DNA of 64,000 nt. It comes from Ectopseudomonas oleovorans. Lineage in GTDB: Bacteria; Pseudomonadota; Gammaproteobacteria; Pseudomonadales; Pseudomonadaceae. Positions 39,583 to 48,798 of the stretch are shown here, in pieces. The DNA lies in NCBI RefSeq assembly GCF_003052605.1, contig NZ_QASO01000130.1, positions 1 to 64,000 on the forward strand. The letters run 5' to 3'. The notes under the pieces were generated by a model that searched no databases, was not told the DNA's origin, and worked only from the letters and a program-made list of their open reading frames with translations. Each line of letters starts with the position of its first letter. Within the stretch, counting starts at the first letter, position 1. A program made the translations under genes and the position numbers.

Positions 39583-40602
39583 ATGACCACCACCCCTCTG
39601 AAAACTGCTTCCGTCCTGGCCTTCGAGCGCAAGCTCGACCCTTCCGATGCGCTGTTTCATGCCGGTGACTGGCAGACGCGCGACACCTGGCAACCGCTCG
39701 CCGTGCGGGAAAAATCCGTGCGCGGCACCATCTCCAATCGCCTCAAGGCCAAAGACCAAGACCCAGCCAAGCTCGACGCCGCCATCGAGAACCCCAACCT
39801 GCAGACCGTCGACGTCGCGGCCCTGCCGCATGACGCCGACACGCTGCGCGTCAGCTTCACCCTGCGCGTACTCGGTGGTGCCGGCACGCCCTCAGCCTGC
39901 AACGATGCCGCCTACCGACAGAAGCTGCTGGATACCGTGCAGAGCTACGTCGCCAGCCACGGCTTCGCTGAACTGGCACGCCGCTACGCACACAACCTGG
40001 CCAATGGTCGCTTCTTGTGGCGCAACCGTATCGGTGCTGAACAGATAGAGGTACAGATTGCCCACCTGGTCGATGGCAAAGCGGCCAAGCAGTGGAGCTT
40101 CGATGCGCTGAGCCTTTCCCTGCGCAACTTCGACGCCAGCGGCCCGGCGGCCACAGCGCTGGACGAACTGGCCAAGCTGATCGCTGCCGGCCTGAGCGGC
40201 GAGCGTCACCTGCTGCTGGGCATCACCGCGTACGTGCGTATGGGCGCCGGCCAGGAGGTCTTCCCTTCCCAGGAGCTGATCCTCGACCGGGGCAAGGGCG
40301 ACAAGAGCAAGACCCTGTACAGCGTCGACGGCGTCGCCGGGATGCACTCGCAGAAACTCGGCAATGCCCTGCGCACCATCGACACCTGGTATCCGGACGC
40401 TGGCGAACTCGGCCCCATCGCCGTCGAACCCTACGGCTCGGTCACCACCGAAGGCCGCGCCTATCGCCAACCCAAGGCCAAGGCGGACTTCTACAACCTG
40501 CTGGACAACTGGCTGCTCAAGGACAAAGTGCCCAGCATCGGTGACCAGCATTTCGTCATGGCCACCCTGATTCGCGGTGGCGTGTTTGGCGAGGCGGGCT
40601 AG
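39583..40602 (+). CDS. csy3: Type I-F Csy complex backbone subunit Csy3 (Cas7f)
   Basis: A 339-residue Cas7-type backbone protein, six copies of which coat the crRNA spacer. Strong family blocks are [54 protein letters not shown] and the C-terminal [16 protein letters not shown] then AVEPYGSVT. The ATG at 39583 is spaced 8 bp from GGAG; the frame also opens with a GTG at 39574. Confidence 0.97.
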   Translation: MTTTPLKTASVLAFERKLDPSDALFHAGDWQTRDTWQPLAVREKSVRGTISNRLKAKDQDPAKLDAAIENPNLQTVDVAALPHDADTLRVSFTLRVLGGAGTPSACNDAAYRQKLLDTVQSYVASHGFAELARRYAHNLANGRFLWRNRIGAEQIEVQIAHLVDGKAAKQWSFDALSLSLRNFDASGPAATALDELAKLIAAGLSGERHLLLGITAYVRMGAGQEVFPSQELILDRGKGDKSKTLYSVDGVAGMHSQKLGNALRTIDTWYPDAGELGPIAVEPYGSVTTEGRAYRQPKAKADFYNLLDNWLLKDKVPSIGDQHFVMATLIRGGVFGEAG

Positions 40603-40604
40603 CC

Positions 40605-41168
40605 ATGAACCATTACCTCGACCTGAAACTGCTGCCCGACCCAGAATTTCCGGCCACGCAGTTGATGAGCGCCCTGCTCGCCAAGTTGCACCGAGGCCTG
40701 CATGACCTGCGTCGTAGCGATGTGGGCATCAGCTTCCCGGATGTGGAAACGGCGGGCCACGGCCTCGGCACCCGCCTGCGCCTGCATGGCAGTGCCGAAG
40801 CGCTGGATCGGCTGATGGCGCTGAACTGGCTCAGCGGCATGCGCGACCACTTGAACCTGGGTGAACTGGCGCCCATCCCGGCGAAGGTGCGCTGGCGCTG
40901 CGTCAGCCGCGTACAGGTGGACAGCAACCCGGAGCGCGCCCGCCGCCGCCTGATCAAGCGCCACGGCATCAGCGAAGCAGAGGCGCGCCAGCGCATCCCC
41001 GACAGCGCCGGCAAACGCTGCGACCTGCCTTATGCCACCTTGCGCAGCAACGGCAGCGGTCACAGCTTCCGCCTGTTTATCCGCCACGGCCCACTGCTCG
41101 ACAAACCCACCCCCGGCACCTTCGGCGCCTACGGCCTTAGCGCCCAGGCCAGCGTGCCCTGGTTCTGA
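40605..41168 (+). CDS. csy4: CRISPR pre-crRNA endoribonuclease Csy4 (Cas6f)
   Basis: A 187-residue Cas6f that cuts the repeat hairpin and stays bound to the crRNA 3' end. Its N-terminus (MNHYLDLKLLPDPEFPATQL) and its end (RLFIRHGPLL, then GLSAQASVPWF) match P. aeruginosa Csy4 closely. The catalytic His lies in LLAKLHRGLHD (His29), and the Arg-rich helix ERARRRLIKRHG contacts RNA. It starts 2 bp after csy3 and is followed by the array 2 leader. Confidence 0.97.
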   Translation: MNHYLDLKLLPDPEFPATQLMSALLAKLHRGLHDLRRSDVGISFPDVETAGHGLGTRLRLHGSAEALDRLMALNWLSGMRDHLNLGELAPIPAKVRWRCVSRVQVDSNPERARRRLIKRHGISEAEARQRIPDSAGKRCDLPYATLRSNGSGHSFRLFIRHGPLLDKPTPGTFGAYGLSAQASVPWF

Positions 41169-41202
41169 CCCTTTTTCCCAGCCCAAAACGGAGCCCTTGC
41201 AA

Positions 41203-41215
41203 AATCAAGCACTTG
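41203..41215 (+). promoter_or_regulatory. Distal IHF site of the array 2 leader
   Basis: AATCAAGCACTTG fits WATCAANNNNTTR exactly, 96 bp before the first repeat, and is positionally equivalent to the site at 30202-30214 in array 1. Confidence 0.7.
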
Positions 41216-41269
41216 CAAGCGGCTCCGAAAAAAGGGGTAGCACCGGAAAAATCGGGCAGGTTCTTTAAC

Positions 41270-41282
41270 AATCAAGCCGTTA
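41270..41282 (+). promoter_or_regulatory. Proximal IHF site of the array 2 leader
   Basis: AATCAAGCCGTTA fits WATCAANNNNTTR exactly and ends 16 bp before the first repeat. Array 1 has no equivalent. Confidence 0.7.
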
Positions 41283-41298
41283 GGGTTATTAGGCTCTA

Positions 41299-43180
41299 GT
41301 TCACTGCCGTGTAGGCAGCTCAGAAAGTGGTGCAAACGCGCCTGCCGCTCGATGCCGGGTTCACTGCCGTGTAGGCAGCTCAGAAAAGCGGCAGATCTAC
41401 GTGCCGGCCGGGCCGTCGGTTCACTGCCGTGTAGGCAGCTCAGAAAATTGAAAGCTACGTGGCGGCCGCGACTACCGCGTTCACTGCCGTGTAGGCAGCT
41501 CAGAAAATGGGGCAAGGCCCGCGCCGTCGACGGTGTGCGTTCACTGCCGTGTAGGCAGCTCAGAAAACCTCGCCGGACGTGCCAGACCATACCGAGAAGT
41601 TCACTGCCGTGTAGGCAGCTCAGAAATTGCCAATCCTGATTTTTCGAGCACATGGGACGTTCACTGCCGTGTAGGCAGCTCAGAAAAGGCATTGCTGAAC
41701 CCATCGTGCCGGGCAGCCGTTCACTGCCGTGTAGGCAGCTCAGAAAAGCTTCGGGAAGCGCTTGTGGCGAATTGAATCGTTCACTGCCGTGTAGGCAGCT
41801 CAGAAAGGCAGGAGTAACCTGGCCACCTGGGAACTCATGTTCACTGCCGTGTAGGCAGCTCAGAAACTGCGCAACGGCCTCGGCCAGCGGGCTGATGCGT
41901 TCACTGCCGTGTAGGCAGCTCAGAAAATCACGGCCAACGGCGGTACCTTCGCCGACGAGTTCACTGCCGTGTAGGCAGCTCAGAAAATCAACTGGGGCGT
42001 GATCAAGGCCGGCAACGTGTTCACTGCCGTGTAGGCAGCTCAGAAAAGGACGGGCGAGGAATGATGTTGCTGAAAAGCGTTCACTGCCGTGTAGGCAGCT
42101 CAGAAATTGCGCGCCGGCTTGGGGTTGTAGATCAGCCGGTTCACTGCCGTGTAGGCAGCTCAGAAATGACCGACGAGAACGACGGCGGCGGTCGCGCCGT
42201 TCACTGCCGTGTAGGCAGCTCAGAAATGGTTCACCCTGGCCACCGTGCGTGCACTGGAGTTCACTGCCGTGTAGGCAGCTCAGAAAACGCCCTGCGCGTA
42301 GTTGCAGTACCTGCCTCGGTTCACTGCCGTGTAGGCAGCTCAGAAAATAAGGCGGCGACTAGGGATTCCAGTCGCGTCGTTCACTGCCGTGTAGGCAGCT
42401 CAGAAATCCAGCTCCGCCAACTGATCGTCTGTAATACTGTTCACTGCCGTGTAGGCAGCTCAGAAAGTCTAAGGCGAAGTCTGGCTCGGGCAGCTCAGGT
42501 TCACTGCCGTGTAGGCAGCTCAGAAAGTGGCCGAAGCGGAGAAGGTGCTGATGGCCATGTTCACTGCCGTGTAGGCAGCTCAGAAATGGTCACGGATCTG
42601 GTTCAGGGTCATGGATTTTGTTCACTGCCGTGTAGGCAGCTCAGAAAATGAAACGGCCTGCGCTCCAGCCACAAATCCAGTTCACTGCCGTGTAGGCAGC
42701 TCAGAAATGGGCGATGGTGGCGAGGATGGCGCCGATGGTGTTCACTGCCGTGTAGGCAGCTCAGAAAAGCAGCAGCCAGTGCGCGGCAATCCGTCGGCAG
42801 TTCACTGCCGTGTAGGCAGCTCAGAAACCGTCCAGAACGCGAACTGCAGCAGGTTTCGGGTTCACTGCCGTGTAGGCAGCTCAGAAAATGCTAACCACAA
42901 CGGCGAGGCGAAACGAGGAGTTCACTGCCGTGTAGGCAGCTCAGAAAATGGGTTGGTCGGCGGCGGTGCTGGTGGCAGCGTTCACTGCCGTGTAGGCAGC
43001 TCAGAAATGGTCGATGAAGACCAGGACTTTGTCCGGGTTGTTCACTGCCGTGTAGGCAGCTCAGAAATAGCACCGGCGAAGTTTGCCCCCCTGGCGATGG
43101 TTCACTGCCGTGTAGGCAGCTCAGAAATGCTGCAGAACGCGTTGCATCCGCTTGCGCTCGTTCACTGCCGTGTAGGCAGC
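41299..43180 (+). CRISPR. Type I-F CRISPR array 2 (32 repeats, 31 spacers)
   Basis: 28-bp repeats begin GTTCACTGCCGTGTAGG and end CAGCTCAGAAA. They start at 41299 and then every 60 bp to 42559 (22 repeats), then at 42620 and every 60 bp to 43160 (10 repeats). Spacers are 32 bp, except the 22nd (33 bp). All full repeats read as identical. The last (43160-43180) loses its 3' end after GGCAGC and marks the leader-distal end. No spacer is repeated or shared with array 1 by eye. Long open frames through this region are translation artefacts of the repeats. Confidence 0.98.
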
Positions 43181-43294
43181 AATTTGCGCGCACTTCGCTT
43201 CGCTCCTGAGCCCGCCCTACGCAAAAATCCGTGTCCGGAACCAAGCCGCCGGTCTAAGCGGAATCGCAGATACGACTCGCTGCCGCACGGACTT

Positions 43295-43795
43295 TCAGGT
43301 GTCCAAACTACGAAACATCACATGGCAATCCACCAGGCCATACCGGGCGTGGCGGTAGGCCTTGGGCAAGGTGCCGACTATCGCGAAGCCGTGTTTCTGC
43401 CACAGCGCGACCGCGACCTCGTTGGTGGCCACCACGCTGTTGAACTGCATGGCGCTGAAGCCCAATTCACGCGCCACCTGCAGCGAATGGGCGCAGAGCC
43501 GGCTGGCGATGCCGCGGCCACGGGCGGCCGGGGCGGTCATATAGCCGCAGTTGCACACGTGGTCACCCGGCCCAGCGGCATTGGCCTTGATGTAGTAGGT
43601 GCCGAGAATCTGCCCGTCCTGCTCGGCAACGAAGGTGGCGCGCGGCAGTTCGACCCAGGTTTTCCAGGCCGTCTCACGATCCATGTTCGGGTCGAAGGCG
43701 TAGGTTTCCTGCGCCTGCACCACGTCACGGATGATCGGCCAGACCTGGTCGAAATCGGCTGCCTCGATGGGCCGGATGATCAGTTCATCGCTCAC
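43295..43795 (-). CDS. GNAT-family N-acetyltransferase
   Basis: A 166-residue GCN5-related acetyltransferase. The acetyl-CoA binding motif APAARGRGIASRLCAHSLQVARELGF is visible, followed by ATNEVAVALWQKHGFAIVGTLP near the C-terminus. The GTG start overlaps the stop of the gamma carbonic anhydrase gene upstream (GTGA), so the two are coupled. Substrate unknown. It is convergent with CRISPR array 2 and marks the right edge of the CRISPR locus. Confidence 0.87.
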   Translation of the reverse strand: MSDELIIRPIEAADFDQVWPIIRDVVQAQETYAFDPNMDRETAWKTWVELPRATFVAEQDGQILGTYYIKANAAGPGDHVCNCGYMTAPAARGRGIASRLCAHSLQVARELGFSAMQFNSVVATNEVAVALWQKHGFAIVGTLPKAYRHARYGLVDCHVMFRSLDT

Positions 43796-44334
43796 TGGTC
43801 GTAGCCTTCGGCCAGGTGCAGATCCTTGAGTTTCACGTAGTTGCCGGCCGTGTAGCTGAAGAAGTTGCGTTCCTTGTCGGTCAGCGGGCGCGCCTGTTTC
43901 ACTGGGCTGCCGACGTAGAGATAGCCACTTTCCAGGCGTTTGCCCGGCGGCACCAGCGAGCCTGCGCCGATGATCACCTCGTCCTCGACCACCGCGCCGT
44001 CCATGACGATGCTGCCCATGCCGACCAAAATCCGGTTGCCCAGGGTGCAGCCGTGCAGGGTGACCTTGTGCCCGACGGTCACTTCGTCACCGATGATCAG
44101 CGGGTAACCATCGGGGTTGAACGGCCCGGCGTGGGTGATGTGCAGCACGCTGCCGTCCTGCACGCTGGTACGCGCGCCAATACGGATGCGGTGCATGTCG
44201 CCACGGATCACGGTCATCGGCCAGACCGAGCTGTCCTCACCCAGTTCGACATCACCGATGACCACGGCGGAGGCGTCGACGAAGACGCGCGCACCCAGTT
44301 GGGGGAGGTGTTGCTGGTATTTGCGAATCGCCAC
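43792..44334 (-). CDS. Gamma carbonic anhydrase-like hexapeptide protein
   Basis: A 180-residue left-handed beta-helix protein of the gamma carbonic anhydrase family (CaiE/YrdA type). It has hexapeptide repeats (VIGDVELGEDSSVW, VEDEVIIGAGSLV) and the metal-binding histidines in SVLHITHAGPFNP and GHKVTLHGCTLG. The start at the GTG 44334 (AGGAG upstream) gives the usual MAIRKYQQHLP N-terminus. It is divergent from prlC, as is common in Pseudomonas. Enzyme activity is not guaranteed for this subgroup. Confidence 0.88.
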   Translation of the reverse strand: MAIRKYQQHLPQLGARVFVDASAVVIGDVELGEDSSVWPMTVIRGDMHRIRIGARTSVQDGSVLHITHAGPFNPDGYPLIIGDEVTVGHKVTLHGCTLGNRILVGMGSIVMDGAVVEDEVIIGAGSLVPPGKRLESGYLYVGSPVKQARPLTDKERNFFSYTAGNYVKLKDLHLAEGYDQ

Positions 44335-44455
44335 GATAGAGGCTCCTGGGCTGCGGGAAAGCTTGATTGTAATTAAGATGGCCCCCATATCGACTGCAAT
44401 CGTCCTGGGATTTTCCCCGGCGCAGCCTCTCTTCCTTCGCCACAGGTGCCTCGTC

Positions 44456-46504
44456 GTGACCGCGAATAATCCCCTGCTGCAAGACTTCGACCTGCCACCC
44501 TACTCGCAGATCAAACCCGAGCACGTCGAACCCGCCATCGACCAGATCCTGGCAGACAGCCGCGCTGCCATCGCCAAACTGCTCGAACAACAGCAGGCCA
44601 ATCCGAGCTGGGACGGCCTGGTGCTGGCGCTAGACGAACTCGGTGCGCGCCTGGCTCGAGCCTGGAACCCGGTGAGCCACCTCAACGCCGTATGCAACAG
44701 CCCAGAGCTGCGCGCGGCCTACGAGGCCTGCCTGCCCAAGCTGTCGGAATACTGGACCGAAATGGGCCAGAACAAGCCGCTGTTCGAGGCCTATGACGCG
44801 CTGGCCAAGAGCCCGGCTGCGGCCAATTTCGACGTAGCGCAGAAAACCATCCTCGAACACGCCCTGCGTGACTTCCGTCTGTCCGGCATCGATTTGCCGG
44901 CCGAGCAGCAGAAGCGCTATGGCGAAATCCAGATGCGCCTGTCCGAGCTGACCAGCAAGTTCTCCAACCAGTTGCTCGACGCCACCCAGGCCTGGACCAA
45001 GCAGGTCACCGACGAAGCCCTGCTGAGCGGCCTGACCGACTCGGCCAAGGCGCAGATGAAACAGGCCGCAGAGGCCAAAGGCCTGGACGGCTGGCTGATC
45101 ACCCTGGAATTCCCCAGCTACTACGCGGTGATGACCTACGCCGACGACCGCGCCCTGCGCGAAGAGGTCTACGCAGCCTACTGCACCCGCGCCTCCGACC
45201 AGGGGCCGAACGCCGGGCAGAACGACAACGGCCCGCTGATAGCCGAGATTCTCGACCTGCGCCAGGAACTGGCGCGCCTGCTCGGCTTCGCCAACTACAG
45301 CGAATTGAGCCTGGCCAGCAAGATGGCCGAGAGCACCGACCAGGTGCTGAGTTTCTTGCGTGACCTGGCGGTGCGCAGCAAGCCTTTCGCCGAGCAGGAT
45401 CTCGCCGAGCTGAAAGCCTTCGCCGCCGAGCAGGGCCTGGATGACCTGCAGAGCTGGGACGTCGGCTACTACAGCGAGCGCCTGCGCCAGCAGCGCTACA
45501 GCATTTCCCAGGAAGAAGTGCGCGCCTGGTTCCCGGTGGACAAGGTGCTCACCGGCCTGTTCGCCATTGTGCAGAAGCTCTACGGCATCGAGATTCGCGA
45601 ACTGAAAGGCTTCGACACCTGGCACCCGGACGTACGCCTGTTCGAGATCAACGAGAACGGCCAGCATGTCGGGCGCTTCTTCTTCGATCTCTATGCCCGC
45701 GCCAACAAGCGCGGCGGTGCCTGGATGGACGGCGCCCGCGACAAGCGCCGCGACGCCCAGGGCAAGCTGATCGCCCCGGTGGCCAACCTGGTATGCAATT
45801 TCACCCCGCCGGTCGGCGGCAAACCGGCACTGCTGACCCACGACGAGGTCACCACCCTGTTCCACGAATTCGGCCATGGCCTGCACCACCTGCTGACCCG
45901 CGTCGAGCACGCCGGTGCCTCGGGCATCAACGGCGTGGCCTGGGACGCGGTCGAGCTGCCGAGCCAGTTCATGGAGAACTGGTGCTGGGAGCCGGAAGGC
46001 CTGGCGCTGATCTCCGGCCACTATGAAACCGGCGAGGCGCTGCCACAGGCCATGCTGGACAAGATGCTGGCGGCGAAGAACTTCCAGTCCGGCCTGATGA
46101 TGGTGCGCCAGCTGGAGTTCTCGCTGTTCGACTTCGAACTGCACGCCACCCACGGCGACGGCCGCAGCGTGCTCGACGTGCTCGAAGGCGTGCGCGCCGA
46201 GGTCTCGGTGCTGCGCCCGCCAGCCTACAACCGTTTCGCCAACGGCTTCGCGCATATCTTCGCCGGTGGCTATGCGGCCGGTTACTACAGCTACAAGTGG
46301 GCCGAAGTGCTCAGCGCCGATGCCTTCTCCAAGTTCGAGGAAGAAGGTGTGTTCAACGCCGATACCGGCCGCGCCTTCCGCGAAACGATCCTCGCCCGTG
46401 GCGGCTCGCAGGAACCGATGGTGCTGTTCGTCGAATTCCGCGGCCGTGAGCCGAGCATCGACGCCCTGCTGCGCCACCTCGGCCTGAGCCAGGAGGCCGC
46501 ATGA
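44456..46504 (+). CDS. prlC: Oligopeptidase A
   Basis: A 682-residue M3-family zinc oligopeptidase that degrades short peptides and signal peptide fragments in the cytoplasm. The active site is TLFHEFGHGLHHLL (HEFGH), with the downstream glutamate in ELPSQFMENW. The GTG at 44456 gives MTANNPLLQDFDLPPYSQIKPEHVEPA, the normal N-terminus and length; the longer upstream frame overlaps the divergent gene. It overlaps the YheV-like gene by 4 bp. Confidence 0.93.
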   Translation: MTANNPLLQDFDLPPYSQIKPEHVEPAIDQILADSRAAIAKLLEQQQANPSWDGLVLALDELGARLARAWNPVSHLNAVCNSPELRAAYEACLPKLSEYWTEMGQNKPLFEAYDALAKSPAAANFDVAQKTILEHALRDFRLSGIDLPAEQQKRYGEIQMRLSELTSKFSNQLLDATQAWTKQVTDEALLSGLTDSAKAQMKQAAEAKGLDGWLITLEFPSYYAVMTYADDRALREEVYAAYCTRASDQGPNAGQNDNGPLIAEILDLRQELARLLGFANYSELSLASKMAESTDQVLSFLRDLAVRSKPFAEQDLAELKAFAAEQGLDDLQSWDVGYYSERLRQQRYSISQEEVRAWFPVDKVLTGLFAIVQKLYGIEIRELKGFDTWHPDVRLFEINENGQHVGRFFFDLYARANKRGGAWMDGARDKRRDAQGKLIAPVANLVCNFTPPVGGKPALLTHDEVTTLFHEFGHGLHHLLTRVEHAGASGINGVAWDAVELPSQFMENWCWEPEGLALISGHYETGEALPQAMLDKMLAAKNFQSGLMMVRQLEFSLFDFELHATHGDGRSVLDVLEGVRAEVSVLRPPAYNRFANGFAHIFAGGYAAGYYSYKWAEVLSADAFSKFEEEGVFNADTGRAFRETILARGGSQEPMVLFVEFRGREPSIDALLRHLGLSQEAA

Positions 46505-46794
46505 GCGATGCTCCTGTGAACAGCACGCCCAAGCGCTTTATCGCCGGCGCCGTGTGCCCGGCGTGCAGCGAGACCGACAGCATCAAGATGTGGAACGTCG
46601 ACGGCGTGCCGCACCGAGAATGCGTCAAGTGCGGCTATGCCGACACCCTCGACGCACGCGGTAATTCGGTGCCCAAGGAGATCCCCACGCGGGTCAACGT
46701 CAGCGGCCTGAAGCCCAAGGCGGCCGCCCCCAACGTGCAGGCGGTGCAGTTCTTTCCCAACCCGAAGCTGAAGAAACCGAGCGAGCCCACCTAG
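46501..46794 (+). CDS. YheV-family putative zinc ribbon protein
   Basis: A 97-residue protein with two CxxC pairs: AVCPACSETDSIKMW and HRECVKCGYADTLD, forming a zinc ribbon, then a charged tail. This is the YheV family, which commonly follows prlC in gammaproteobacteria. ATGA overlap with prlC means translational coupling. Function unknown. Confidence 0.9.
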   Translation: MSDAPVNSTPKRFIAGAVCPACSETDSIKMWNVDGVPHRECVKCGYADTLDARGNSVPKEIPTRVNVSGLKPKAAAPNVQAVQFFPNPKLKKPSEPT

Positions 46795-46863
46795 CCCGGG
46801 CATTCTCGGGTGGGTTAGCGGTGCCGAGCGCCGATGCTGCAGGCGAGTTGCACCCACCTGACT

Positions 46864-47654
46864 TTAACCGCGGAAAAACTCCTCGGGCGTTGCGCCGAAC
46901 TGGCGGCGAAAGGCAGCGATAAACGCCGATAACGAGTCATAGCCGCAGGCCAGCGCCACATCGGTTACACGCTCACCCTGCTCCAGTGGGGTGAGCGCAT
47001 CGAGCAGACGCTGGCGCTGGCGCCACACGCGAAAGCTCAGGCCCGTTTCACGCAGGAACAACCGGCTCAGGGTCTTTTCCGACACCCCCAGGCGCTCGCC
47101 CCATTCGCCCAGGCCGAGCTGGCGCAGCGTCGCATCCTCCAGCCCCTGACACACCTCGCGCAGCCGCGCGTCTTGCGGCAGCGGCAGCATCAACGCCACC
47201 TCTGGCGCAGCGCGCAGTTCGTCCAGCAACACTGCCGCCAATCTACCAGGCGCGCCCTGCTCGTCGTATTCGACCGGCAACGCACTGAAACCGCGAATCA
47301 GCTCGCGCAGCAGCGGGCTGACCGCCAGCACCCGGCACTCGGCCGGCCCCCAGGCACCGCGCTGCCGTCGATGTACAGGCTGCGCATTTCGGTGCGTGGC
47401 GAGCTGAAGACCTGATGCTCGACACCCGCCGGCACCCACACCGCGCGCTGCGGCGGGGCGACGAAACGGGCGCCAGCGGTCTGCACCTCGAGCACCCCGG
47501 CGATGGCGTAGGACAGCTGCACCCAGGGGTGCGTATGACGAAAGGTCAGGGCGCGGTTGGTCAGCGATTCGGTGCGGCCATACAGCGGCCGAGGCAGGCT
47601 GCGCAGCTCGGGCAGGCTGCGATGCAGGGTGGCGCGATGTCTGTTTGGCGACAC
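46864..47654 (-). pseudogene. AraC-family regulator split by a frameshift
   Basis: The N-terminal cupin part (MSPNRHRATLHRSLPELRSL, then HTHPWVQLSYAIAGVLEVQT) is in one frame, and the rest (AECRVLAVSPLLRELIRGF through the HTH and YDSLSAFIAAFRRQFGATPEEFF) is in another. The break falls at a run of five C on the + strand (47347-47351); six would restore GSAVPGGPAECRVL. This is a one-base loss in a homopolymer, thus either real decay or a sequencing error. It is divergent from the BASS transporter and probably regulates it. Confidence 0.8.
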
Positions 47655-47735
47655 TTGCTGGCTCTTTAGCGTTAGCCGGAAATTTTCGACGACGATAGTC
47701 TGGCGCCCTCCTGTATCGCAAGTCCGAGATTCGCC

Positions 47736-48722
47736 ATGTTCCTGCGCCGCCTGCTGCCCGACAATTTCACCCTGACTCTGCTCGCCGTTGTGCTCGCCGC
47801 CACACTGCTACCCGCCAGCGGCCAGGTCGCGACGATCTTCGAGTGGATCACCAACCTGGCCATCGCCCTGCTGTTCTTCATGCACGGCGCCAAACTGTCG
47901 CGTCAGGCGATTCTTGCCGGTGCCGGGCACTGGCGTCTGCACCTGCTGGTGTTCGCCTGCACCTTCATCCTCTTCCCGCTGCTCGGCCTGGCACTCAAGC
48001 CGGCTCTGGAGCCGCTGCTGGGCAAAGAGCTGTATCTGGGCATGCTCTACCTGTGCGCCCTGCCGGCCACCGTGCAATCGGCCATCGCCTTCACCTCGCT
48101 GGCGCGCGGCAACATCCCGGCGGCGATCTGCAGCGCAGCAGCCTCCAGCCTGCTGGGTATCTTCCTCACTCCGCTGCTGGTGGCCTTCCTGATGGGCGTG
48201 CACGGCGACAACGGCTCGACCCTCGATGCCATCGGCAAGATCAGCCTGCAGTTGCTGCTGCCATTCGTTCTCGGCCAGATCGCTCAGCGCTGGATCGGCG
48301 GCTGGGTCAACCAGAACAAGAGCTGGCTGAAATACGTCGACCAGAGCTCAATCCTGCTGGTGGTCTACACCGCCTTCAGCGCCGCGGTGATCGGCGGCCT
48401 GTGGCAGCAGGTACCGCTGGCCACTCTGCTGCTGGTGATTGCCGCCTGCTGCGTGTTGTTGGCCCTGGCCCTGGTGCTGACCCACATGCTGGGCAAATGG
48501 CTGGGCTTCAGCCTGGAAGACCGCATCACCATCCTCTTCTGTGGCTCGAAAAAGAGCCTGGCCACCGGCGTGCCGATGGCACAGGTGCTGTTCGCCGGCA
48601 GCGCCATCGGCGTGCTGATCCTGCCGCTGATGCTGTTCCACCAGATCCAGCTGATGGTCTGCGCGGTGCTGGCACAGCGTTACGCCAAACGCGAGGAGGC
48701 ACCGCAGATCGTGGCCGTTTGA
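47736..48722 (+). CDS. Bile acid:sodium symporter (BASS)-family transporter
   Basis: A 328-residue membrane protein with about nine or ten helices. It is of the SBF-like/YfeH type: NLAIALLFFMHGAKLSR, LYLGMLYLCALPATVQSAIAFTSLARGNIPAAICSAAASSLLG and FCGSKKSLATGVPMAQVLF. The PATVQSAIAFTS and KKSLATGVP blocks are family hallmarks. Substrate unknown. It is divergent from a frameshifted AraC regulator. Confidence 0.88.
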   Translation: MFLRRLLPDNFTLTLLAVVLAATLLPASGQVATIFEWITNLAIALLFFMHGAKLSRQAILAGAGHWRLHLLVFACTFILFPLLGLALKPALEPLLGKELYLGMLYLCALPATVQSAIAFTSLARGNIPAAICSAAASSLLGIFLTPLLVAFLMGVHGDNGSTLDAIGKISLQLLLPFVLGQIAQRWIGGWVNQNKSWLKYVDQSSILLVVYTAFSAAVIGGLWQQVPLATLLLVIAACCVLLALALVLTHMLGKWLGFSLEDRITILFCGSKKSLATGVPMAQVLFAGSAIGVLILPLMLFHQIQLMVCAVLAQRYAKREEAPQIVAV

Positions 48723-48763
48723 TTGAAGTCGCGACAGAAAGGACTTGCCCGGGCTTCAAATAA

Positions 48764-48779
48764 CTGTATTTTTATACAG
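48764..48779. promoter_or_regulatory. LexA (SOS) box
   Basis: CTGTATTTTTATACAG fits the LexA consensus CTGT-N8-ACAG exactly and lies 19 bp before the ATG of the radical SAM gene, where repressor would block the promoter. The P. aeruginosa homologue (PA0069) is a known LexA-regulon member. Confidence 0.9.
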
Positions 48780-48798
48780 TATATTTTGGAGTCCGAGC

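Larger units (their letters stand above)
41169..41298 (+). promoter_or_regulatory. Leader of CRISPR array 2
   Basis: A 130-bp AT-rich leader between csy4 and the first repeat. It contains two perfect IHF consensus sites (listed separately), a GAAAAAAGGGG block at 41227-41237 and ends TTATTAGGCTCTA directly at the repeat, as is usual for functional I-F leaders. It should drive both array transcription and spacer insertion. Confidence 0.85.

Noticed and set aside
41529-43804. Long open frames through CRISPR array 2 with repeated CRVGSSE or SLPCRQLRK peptides
   Set aside because: They are translations of the 28-bp repeats with a 60-bp period, which leaves all frames open; no gene.
44630-46477. 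A 615-residue frame opposite prlC
   Set aside because: Antisense shadow of a high-GC gene; prlC has the catalytic motif and family content, the shadow has none.
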